Of a stretch of DNA of 64,000 nucleotides, positions 53,458-62,700 are shown piece by piece (positions within the stretch are counted from its first letter, which is position 1; each line of letters begins with the position of its first letter). The notes below the pieces were generated by a model, which was not told the origin of the DNA, ran no database searches, and saw only the letters and a list, made by a program, of their open reading frames with translations. Made by a program: the position numbers and the translations under genes. This stretch comes from Variovorax sp. UMC13 (GTDB lineage Bacteria > Pseudomonadota > Gammaproteobacteria > Burkholderiales > Burkholderiaceae_C): contig NZ_LZZW01000012.1 of the NCBI RefSeq assembly GCF_014170375.1, forward strand, positions 1 to 64,000, given 5' to 3'.

Positions 53458-56316
53458 ATGACGACAGGCAAGAAAGCGCCGGCCCCCGCACCCCGACGCG
53501 CACGCAGTGAAGACCAACCACTGATCGACGACATCCGGCTGCTGGGACGAATTCTTGGCGATGTCATCCGCGAACAGGAAGGCAAGGAAACCTACGAGCT
53601 GGTGGAGAAGGTCCGCACGCTGTCGGTCTCGTTCCGTCGCGACGCCGACCAGGCCGCCGACCGCGCGCTGAAGAACCTGCTCAAGGGCCTGAGCGCGGCC
53701 GAGACGGTGCGCGTGATCCGCGCCTTCACCTACTTCAGCCACCTGGCCAACCTGGCCGAGGACCGGCACCAGATCCGCCGCCGCGCCGAGGAAGACCGGG
53801 CGGGCGAGAGCCCCGACGGCAGCCTCGAGACCGCGCTGGCGCGCATCCGCAAGGCGGGCGTGTCGCCGGCTGCGGTGGTCGAGTCGCTGGCCCAGAGCTA
53901 CGTCTCGCCGGTGCTGACCGCGCACCCGACCGAAGTGCAGCGCAAGAGCATCCTGGATGCCGAGCGCGCCATCGCGCAGTTGCTGACCGCGCGCGACGAG
54001 ATCGGCTGGCGCCAGCAGGCCTTCGCGGGCAAGAAGGACGCGCTCTCGCCGCGCGAGTACGCCGAGAACGAAAGCCAGATCCGCATCCGCGTCACGCAGC
54101 TCTGGCAGACCCGCCTGCTGCGCTTCTCCAAGCTCACGGTGGCCGACGAGATCGAGAACGCGCTGAGCTACTACGAGGCGACCTTCCTGCGCGAGATCCC
54201 GCGCGTCTACGCCGAGCTCGAGCGCGCGCTGGGCCACGACGGCATCGCGCCCTTCCTGCGCATGGGCCAGTGGATCGGCGGCGACCGCGACGGCAACCCC
54301 AACGTCACGGCCGAGACGCTCGAGTACGCGCTGCGCCGCCAGTCGGAACTGGTGCTGCGCCACTACCTCACCGAGGTGCACTACCTGGGCGGCGAACTGT
54401 CGCTGTCGGCCACGCTGGTCGACGTGTCGGTCGAGATGCAGGCGCTGGCTGAGCGCTCGCCCGATGCCAGCGAGCACCGCGTCGACGAGCCCTACCGGCG
54501 CGCGCTGACCGGCGTCTATGCGCGCCTCGCGGCCACGCTGCGCGAGCTCACCGGCGGCGAGGCCGCGCGCCATGCGGTCGCGCCGCAGAACCCCTACCCG
54601 AACGCCGAGGCCTTCCTGGCCGACCTGCGCACCATCGCCGAGTCGCTGAGCGACAAGCACGGCGCCGCGCTGATCGCGCAGCGCCTAGGCCCGCTGGTCC
54701 GCGCGGTGGAGGTGTTCGGCTTCCACCTGGCCACGGTCGACCTGCGCCAGAGTTCGGACAAGCACGAGGCGGTGGTGGCCGACCTGCTCGCGCAGGCGCG
54801 CATCGAGCCCGAATACGCGGCGCTGGCCGAAGACGCCAAGCAGACGCTGCTGCTGCGCCTGCTCAACGAAGCGCGCCCGCTGCGCGTGCCCGATGCGCAG
54901 TACGCGCCGCTCACGCACAGCGAACTGGCCATCTTCACCGCGGCCCGCGCCTCGCGCGCGCGCTACGGTGCCGCCGCGATCCGCCACTACATCATCAGCC
55001 ACACCGAAACCGTGAGCGACCTGTTGGAGGCGCTGCTGCTGCAGAAGGAAGTGGGCCTGCTGCGCGGCACGCTCGACGACAGCGCGGTGCACGACCTGAT
55101 CGTGGTGCCGCTGTTCGAGACCATCGAAGACCTGCGCAACGCCGCGCCGATCATGCGGGCCTTCTATGCGCTGCCGGGCATCAAGGCGCTGATCCAGCGC
55201 TCCGGCGCGCTGCAGGACGTGATGCTGGGCTACAGCGACAGCAACAAGGACGGTGGCATCTTCACCAGCAACTGGGAGCTCTACCGCACCGGGCTCGCGC
55301 TGGTGGCGCTGTTCGACGAACTCAACGCGCCGGCCGCGGGCGGCAAGAAGAACGCCGTCACGCCGATCCGGCTGCGCATGTTCCATGGCCGCGGCGGCAC
55401 CGTGGGCCGTGGCGGCGGCCCCAGCTACCAGGCGATCCTCGCGCAGCCGCCGGGCACGGTGCGCGGCCAGATCCGGCTGACCGAACAGGGCGAGGTCATC
55501 GGCTCCAAGTACGCCAACCGCGAGATCGGCCGGCGCAACCTGGAAACGCTGGTGGCCGCCACGCTCGAAGCCACGCTGCTGCCGGCCGGCAAGGCCGCGC
55601 CCGCGGCCTTCCTGGGCGCGGCGGCCGAGCTCTCGGCCGCCAGCATGGCGGCCTACCGCAAGCTGGTCTACGAGACCCCGGGCTTCGGCGACTACTTCTT
55701 CAGCGCCACGCCGATCCGCGAGATCGCCGAGCTCAACATCGGCTCGCGGCCCGCTTCGCGCAACCCCAGCCGCAGCATCGAGGACCTGCGCGCCGTGCCC
55801 TGGAGCTTCAGCTGGGGCCAGTGCCGGCTCACGCTGCCGGGCTGGTACGGTTTCGGCTCGGCCATCGAGCAGTTCGTGGCCGGCGCGCCCAACGCCGCGG
55901 CCAAGAAGGAGCGCCAGGCGCTGCTGCAGCGCATGTACGCGCAGTGGCCCTTCTTCCGCACCTTGCTGTCGAACATGGACATGGTGCTGGCCAAGAGCGA
56001 CCTCGCGCTGGCCTCGCGCTACTCGGAGCTGGTGGCCGACCGCAAGCTGCGCCAGAAGGTGTTCGGCATGATCGAGTCCGAGTGGCACCGCACCTCGGAC
56101 GCGCTCACGCTGATCACCGGCGCCAAGCAGCGGCTCGAGGGCAATGCCGAGATGCAGCGCTCGGTGCGCCACCGCTTCCCCTACATCGATCCGCTGCACC
56201 ACCTGCAGGTCGAACTGATGCGGCGCTACCGCGCGGGCGAAGGCGGCGAGCGGCTGCAGCGCGGCATCCACATCTCGATCAACGGCGTGGCTGCGGGGTT
56301 GCGCAACACGGGCTGA
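53458..56316 (+). CDS. ppc: Phosphoenolpyruvate carboxylase
   Basis: Carboxylates phosphoenolpyruvate to oxaloacetate to refill the TCA cycle. It has 952 residues. The catalytic His156 is in [13 protein letters not shown]; the glycine loop is [14 protein letters not shown] and the second signature [16 protein letters not shown]. The protein ends [11 protein letters not shown], the usual C-terminus in the active site. The ribosome-binding site GAGGAGA lies just upstream of the ATG. Divergent from hemC. Confidence 0.97.
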   Translation: MTTGKKAPAPAPRRARSEDQPLIDDIRLLGRILGDVIREQEGKETYELVEKVRTLSVSFRRDADQAADRALKNLLKGLSAAETVRVIRAFTYFSHLANLAEDRHQIRRRAEEDRAGESPDGSLETALARIRKAGVSPAAVVESLAQSYVSPVLTAHPTEVQRKSILDAERAIAQLLTARDEIGWRQQAFAGKKDALSPREYAENESQIRIRVTQLWQTRLLRFSKLTVADEIENALSYYEATFLREIPRVYAELERALGHDGIAPFLRMGQWIGGDRDGNPNVTAETLEYALRRQSELVLRHYLTEVHYLGGELSLSATLVDVSVEMQALAERSPDASEHRVDEPYRRALTGVYARLAATLRELTGGEAARHAVAPQNPYPNAEAFLADLRTIAESLSDKHGAALIAQRLGPLVRAVEVFGFHLATVDLRQSSDKHEAVVADLLAQARIEPEYAALAEDAKQTLLLRLLNEARPLRVPDAQYAPLTHSELAIFTAARASRARYGAAAIRHYIISHTETVSDLLEALLLQKEVGLLRGTLDDSAVHDLIVVPLFETIEDLRNAAPIMRAFYALPGIKALIQRSGALQDVMLGYSDSNKDGGIFTSNWELYRTGLALVALFDELNAPAAGGKKNAVTPIRLRMFHGRGGTVGRGGGPSYQAILAQPPGTVRGQIRLTEQGEVIGSKYANREIGRRNLETLVAATLEATLLPAGKAAPAAFLGAAAELSAASMAAYRKLVYETPGFGDYFFSATPIREIAELNIGSRPASRNPSRSIEDLRAVPWSFSWGQCRLTLPGWYGFGSAIEQFVAGAPNAAAKKERQALLQRMYAQWPFFRTLLSNMDMVLAKSDLALASRYSELVADRKLRQKVFGMIESEWHRTSDALTLITGAKQRLEGNAEMQRSVRHRFPYIDPLHHLQVELMRRYRAGEGGERLQRGIHISINGVAAGLRNTG

Positions 56317-56324
56317 CAGGCCCC

Positions 56325-56356
56325 GGCGGCCCGCGTGCGCGGGCATGTGGGCCGCC
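56325..56356 (+). terminator. Hairpin downstream of ppc
   Basis: GGCGGCCC (56325-56332) pairs with GGGCCGCC (56349-56356), with an inner CGCG stem. It starts 8 bases after the ppc stop but has no T-run, so it may be a weak or Rho-assisted terminator. Confidence 0.4.
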
Positions 56357-56396
56357 TCCTACACACGGTGTCGAAAGTCGCCGCGATGCGAAGAAC

Positions 56397-56427
56397 TTGA
56401 CACAGGGAGTACCCTGTCTCCTACGTC
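56397..56427 (+). promoter_or_regulatory. MerR-type promoter candidate
   Basis: A perfect TTGACA (56397-56402) and TACGTC (56422-56427) are 19 bases apart. The spacer holds the inverted repeat ACAGGG-AGTA-CCCTGT (56402-56417). Long 19-base spacers with a central dyad are the mark of MerR-family promoters. No merR-like gene lies in this window. The 72-residue peptide gene starts 61 bases downstream, then the glucan synthase. Confidence 0.5.
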
Positions 56428-56487
56428 AGTGGCTTTCGCTCTCTCTCGCGCGGTGGTTGAAACAACGTCCTCACAGGAAACCGTGTC

Positions 56488-56706
56488 ATGTCTTACCCGC
56501 ACTCCCTCGCCCCGTCGAAGATCGACTTCGTCCGCACCGACGTCGATGCACTGGCGTCCCACATGCACCAGTGCGCGCGGGCGCAGGGCCGCTGGTCCGC
56601 GGCGAGAGGCCATCTGCAGCATGTCCGCGCGATGGCCGCCGGACGCATCGTCACCCTGGCCTGCGCGGCGGTCGTCCTCGGCATCGGATTCGCAGTCGCT
56701 GCCTGA
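56488..56706 (+). CDS. Small single-helix membrane protein upstream of ndvB
   Basis: A 72-residue protein: a hydrophilic N-terminus rich in His and Arg (HMHQCARAQGRWSAARGH), then one C-terminal membrane helix (IVTLACAAVVLGIGFAVAA). AGGAA precedes the ATG at about 8 bases. I do not recognise a family. Its TGA stop is 3 bases before the GTG of the glucan synthase and in the same frame, so the two are probably translated together. It could assist membrane placement of that enzyme (inference). Confidence 0.6.
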   Translation: MSYPHSLAPSKIDFVRTDVDALASHMHQCARAQGRWSAARGHLQHVRAMAAGRIVTLACAAVVLGIGFAVAA

Positions 56707-56709
56707 TCG

Positions 56710-59700
56710 GTGACCGCCGCCGCGGTGATCGCCCGCCTCGCCACCCTCAGCACCTACGCCCGCCACCTTCTCCAACGACCGCACGCACCGGTCCCCCCGC
56801 CCATCCGGGCCGAACTCTTCGGCACCCAGCGCTTCAAGCAGCATGGGCGCAGCCTGGCCCGCGCGCAGGGTGTCCAGGGTGCCGACGAGGCACACGCCAG
56901 CGCGCCCTTCTTTCCGCGCGTCGAGGAGAACCTGGCCTCGCTGCGCAGCGCCTTCGACTACATCGCGCTGATCTCGCAGAGCGGGCGCTATGTCTCGCCT
57001 GCGGCCGAATGGCTGCTCGACAACTTCCACCTGGTCGAGGCCCAGCTGCAGCAGATCCGCGAGGGCGTGCCGCGCAGCTACTACGCGCGCCTGCCCAAGC
57101 TGGCCGACGCGCCGTTGGCCGGCCTGCCGCGCGTCTACGGCATCGCCTGGGCCTACGTCGCCCATACCGACAGCGTGCTCAACAAGGAGCTGTTCACCGC
57201 CTTCCTCGACGCCTACCAGGACGTCGACGAGCTCACGCTGGGTGAACTGTGGGCGCTGCCCACGACCTTGCGCGTGGTGCTGCTGGAGAACCTGCGCCGC
57301 GTGGCCGAGAGCATCGCCGAGAACAAGGTGGCGCGCGAACTCGCGCACGCGGTCTGGGACGCGGCCGATGCGCTGTCGGCCACCGAGCTGGACCTGCTCT
57401 ACGCCACGGTCTGCGAGCGCGGCCTGCAGGCGAGCTACTGCACGCAACTGTGGCAGCGCCTGCCGGCCGAGCGCGGCGCGCGGCCGCCGCCGCTGTTCGC
57501 CTGGACCGAGGCCAACTGCCCCAACGGACCGCTATTGGTCGAGCAGGCGCAGACCGCGCAGGCGGCCGCCAATCTCACGGTGGGCAACATCATCACCACG
57601 CTGCGCCTGATCGGCCAGGTCGAATGGGTGGACCTGATCGAACCGGTGAGCCGCTCGCTGCGCGTGCTGCGCGAACTGCCCAGCTTCGCGGCCGAGAGCG
57701 AACGCACGCGCCAGCAGATCACGCACGCGATGGAGCAGGTCGCGCGCAGCAGCGAACGCACCGAGCGCAGCGTGGCCGAAGCGGTGCTGCGCCTCGCGCG
57801 CAAGACGCCCGTGGCCAAGGGCCAGCGCTCGGGCGCCGAGCGCACCGCGGGCTACCACCTGTTCGGGCTCGGCCGGCCCGCGCTGGTCGCGGCGCTGGCG
57901 GCGTCCCGCCCGGGCAAGCCGCCGCGCCGCGCCGCGCGCACACCGCCGCGGCCGGCGCGCCAATGGCGCCTGCCGCTCTACCTGGGCAGCATCGCGCTCG
58001 GCACCGCGTCGATGCTGGCGCTGGTGGTGCATGGCCTGCACCGCGTGGGCGTCGGCGAGATCGACGGCATCGCCGTCCTCGCGCTGCTGCTGATGGCCTG
58101 GCCGCTGTCCGAGGCCGTGATCGCGCTGCTGCACCGCATCGTCGCGGAGTCGGTGCGCGTGCAGGCCCTGCCGCGGCTGGACTTCGCCACCGGCATCCCG
58201 GCCGCGCACCGCGTGCTGGTCGTGATCCCCACGCTGCTGAGTTCGACCGAGTCCAATGCGCAGCTGGTGCAGCGGCTCGAACTGCACTGGTTGGCCAACC
58301 GCGAGCCCTATGCGCAGTTCGCGCTGCTCACCGACTGGGCCGATGCGGCGCAGGCCACGCTGCCCGGCGACGAGGCATTGCTGGCCGATGCGCTGCGGCG
58401 CATCGCCGCGCTCAATGCGCTGCACCCCGCCGCCGAAGGTGCCGTACCGCGCTTCCTGCTGCTGCATCGCCCGCGCAGCTGGTGCGAGACCGAACAGCGC
58501 TGGATCGGCTGGGAGCGCAAGCGCGGCAAGCTCGAGATGCTGCTGCGCCTGCTGGCCGCCGGCGACGCCAGCGGCTTCCTGCCGCTCGCGCCCGGGCTGC
58601 GGCTGGCCGCCCCCATCCCCTACGTGCTCACGCTCGACAGCGACACCGGCCTGCCGCCGGGCACGCTGCGCGAGCTGGTCGCGATCGCGGCCCATCCGCT
58701 CAACGCGCCCCAGCTCGACGCCGACGGCCGCCGCGTGGTTGCGGGCTTCGGCATCCTGCAGCCGCGCGTGGTCACGCCGTTGCCCACGCGCGAGGAACGC
58801 TCGGCCTTCCACTGGATGTTCGCCGGCCAGTGCGGCATCGACCCCTACAGCAGCGGCGCCTCCGACATCTACCAGGACCTGTTCGGCAGCGGCTCCTTCA
58901 CCGGCAAGGGCCTGCTCGACGTGCAGGCGGTGCACGCCACGCTCGACCGCCGCCTGCCCGACGGTGCGGTGCTGAGCCACGACCTGCTCGAGGGCAGCGT
59001 GGCGCGCTGCGCGGTGGTGAGCGACCTGGTGCTGATCGAGGACCATCCGCACCACGCGGGCGTGTCGGCCTCGCGCATCCACCGCTGGACCCGCGGCGAC
59101 TGGCAGCTGCTGCCGCTGATGCTGCGCGCGCCCCGCTTCGGCATCGATGCGCTGGGCTTGTGGAAGATGAGCGACAACCTGCGCCGCGCGCTGGTGCTGC
59201 CGGCCTCGGCCGCGCTGCTCGTGCTCGCGGTCTTCAGCCAGGCGATGCCGCTGCGCTGGGCCTTCGCCGCCGTGGTGTCGGCGCTGGCCTTCGGGCCGCT
59301 GCTGGGCGCGCTGGCCGGCCTGGTGCCGACGCGGCGCTCGATCGAGTTGCGCCATTTCTTCGACGTCGGCCTGACCGAACTCGTGCGCGCGCTGACCGGC
59401 GCGCTGTGGCAGTTCAGCCAGCTGGCCGCGCAGACGCGACTGCTGCTCGACGCCACGCTGCGCGCCGCCTGGCGCCTCCTCGTGAGCCGCCGCCGCCTGC
59501 TCGAGTGGACCACCGCCGCGCAAGCCCAGGCCCAGGCGCGCTACGGCCTGTGGGCCTTCGTGCGCGCTTCGGCACCGCTGAGCCTGCTGTGCCTGGCGCT
59601 GGCCATCGCGGCGCTGTGGAGCCCGCACCCGCTCGCGGGCGGTCTGCTGTTCGGCCTGTGGGCGCTGGCGCCGCTGACCGCCTGGTGGGCCAGCCGCGTG

Positions 59701-62700
59701 CCGCGGGCCGACGGCGAGGCGCTGCCCGCCGCGCAGCGCGCCTACCTCGAGACGCTGGCGCGCGACACCTGGCGCTTCTTCGAGCACGTGGTGGGCCCCG
59801 AGGACAACCACCTGCCGCCCGACAACCTGCAGCTCGAACCCGAGACCACGACCGCCCACCGCACCTCGCCCACCAACATCGGCATGTACCTGCTGGCCAG
59901 CTGCTGCGCGCGCGACTTCGGCTGGCTCGACGATGCGGCGCTGGCCGCGCGCCTGGAGGCGACGCTGGCCAGCGTGGACCGGCTGCCCAAGCACCGCGGC
60001 CACCTCTACAACTGGTACGACACCCAGACGCTGGCGGTGCTGCAGCCGGCCTATGTCTCGAGCGTGGACAGCGGCAACCTGGCCGGCCACCTGCTCGCGG
60101 TGGCGCAGGCCTGCCGCGGCTTTGCCTCGACCGCCAACGACGACGGGTCACGCGCCGCGCTGCAGGCCCTGGCCGCGCGCTGCGAGGCGCTGTGCCACGG
60201 CATGGACTTCCGCGGCCTCTACGACCCCAAGCGCCACCTGTTCCACATCGGCCTGCGGGTCGACGACGACGTGCTCGACGCCAGCTACTACGACCTGCTG
60301 GCCTCCGAGTCGCGGCTGCTGAGCTTCCTCGCCATCGCCAAGGGCGACGTGCCGCGCCGCCACTGGATGGCGCTCGGGCGGCCCTTCCTGTCGGTGGGCG
60401 CGCAATCGGGCCTCAAATCGTGGTCGGGCTCGATGTTCGAATACCTGATGCCCGCCCTGGTGATGGCCGAGCCCGACGACGGCCTGCTGCAGGTGGCCAA
60501 CCTCGCGGCGGTGCGCGAGCAGCAGGCCTTCGGCCGCGCCCAGGGCCTGCCCTGGGGCGTGTCCGAGTCGGCCTATTTCGCGCGCGACCATTCGCTGGCC
60601 TACCAGTACTCGCCCTTCGGCGTGCCGCGGCTCGCGCTGCGCCGCACGCCGCCGACCGACCGCGTCGTCGCGCCCTACGCCAGCGCGATGGCGGCGCAGG
60701 TCGCGCCCGGCGACGCGGTGGCCAACCTGCGCCGGCTCGAAGCGCTGGGCGCGCGCGGCGACTTCGGCTTCTTCGACGCGGTCGACTTCACGCTCTCGCG
60801 CCAGCCCGAAGGCGAGCCGCAGACCGTGGTGCGCAACTTCATGGCCCACCACCAGGGCATGTCGCTGGTGGCGCTGTGCAACGTGCTGCGCGACGGCGCG
60901 CCCCAGCGCTGGTTCGGCAGCGCGCCCCTGGTGCAGGCGCACATCGCGCTGCTGCACGAGCGCACCCCGCGCCAGATCATCGGCAGCGCCGACCCGCGCC
61001 CGCCCCCCGAGCCCAGCGTGGCCGACGAGGCGCCGGCCCACCAGCCGCGCCTGGTCGACCCCATGCAGCCGGGCTTCCAGCCCACGCACCTGCTGTCGAA
61101 CGGCCGCTACACCGTGGCGCTGCGCGCCAGCGGCGCGGGCGTGAGCCGCTGGCGTTCGTTCAACGTCACGCGCTGGCGCGACGACCCGCTGCGCGACGGC
61201 CACGGCACCTTCTTCTACGTGCGCGACGCGAACGGCACGGCGCTGACCTCGCTCACGTCCCTGCCCGCGCCCGGCAAGGGCTGGCAGTACCGCACGCGCT
61301 TCCTGGCCGACCAGGCACAGTTCGAGGCCGGCGGGCCGGGGCTGCAGACGCGCATCACCGTGCTCATCAGCCCCGAAGACGACACCGAGCTGCGCACCGT
61401 CACGCTGCACAACACCGACACCGAGGCGCGCACGCTCGAACTGATCTCCTACTTCGAGCCGGTGCTGTCGAACCCCAAGGCCGACGAGGCCCATCCGGCC
61501 TTCGCCAACCTGTTCGTCGAAACCCGCTGGGACCCCGCGCTGCGCGCGCTGCTGCTGTCGCGCAAGCCGCGGCTGCACGGCGACGCGGTGGTGGCGGCGG
61601 CGCACTTCCTGGCCTCGACCGACGCCCACGTGCTGGACGTCGACTGCATGGCCGACCGCCGCGCCTTCCTCGGCCGCAACCACACGCTGGCCACGCCGCG
61701 GCTCGATGCGCAGCCGGTGGATGCGGCCGGCGCGCCGGTCAACGGGCTCGACCCGATCGCCTGCCTGCGCGTGCGGCTGCGGATCGCGGCCGGCGCCACC
61801 GCGCGCCTGAGCTTCGCGACCACCGCCGACCTCGACCTCGAGACGCTGATGCCGCGCATCGACCGCTACCTGCAGCCGATGCACGTCGAGCGCGCGATGC
61901 GCATGGCGGCCACGCTGGCGCAGGTGCGGCTGCGCGACCTGGCGATCGATCCGGTCAAGACCCGCGCGCTGCAGGACCTGACGACCATCCTCACCTACAC
62001 CACGCCGCGCGTGATGAGCGACCGCGGGCCGATCGACCTGCGGCAGATCTGGCGTTTCGGCATTTCGGGCGACAAGCCGATCGTGCTGGTGCACATCCAC
62101 TCGACCATCGGCATGGGCCTGCTCAACACGCTGCTGCGCGCCCAGCCCTGGTGGGGCTTCGGCGGCGTGGCCTGCGACCTGGTGGTGCTCAACGGCGAAC
62201 CGAACTCCTACCTGATGCCACTGCAGCGCGAGATCGAGGCGCTGCGCGCCCGGGTGGCGCACGAGACGCAGAACAGCTTCCCGCGCAACGACGCGGCCGG
62301 CTTCTACCTGCTGCGCGATGCCGAGGTCGCGGCCTCGGAGAAGGCCGCGCTGTCGACCTTCGCGCGCGCGGTGTTCCGCGCCGACGGCCGTTCGCTCGAG
62401 GCCCAGGTGGCCGCGCTGCGCGACGCCGCCGTGCCCGCGGTGGCGGACGCCGCGGTGCCGCACACGCCGCTCGCGCTGCGGCCGGCGCCCACGCAGGTCG
62501 ATGCCGCCGCGCAGCCGCCGCAGGGCGGCTTCGATGCCGAGAGCGGCGAGTTCCGCTTCGAGGTCGACCTGAACCGGCGCACGCCCAAGCCCTGGATCAA
62601 CGTGATCGCCAACGCGTCCTTCGGTTTCCAGGTGTCGGAATCGGGCACCGGCTACACCTGGGCCGTAAACAGCCGCATGCACCAGCTCACGCCCTGGTCC

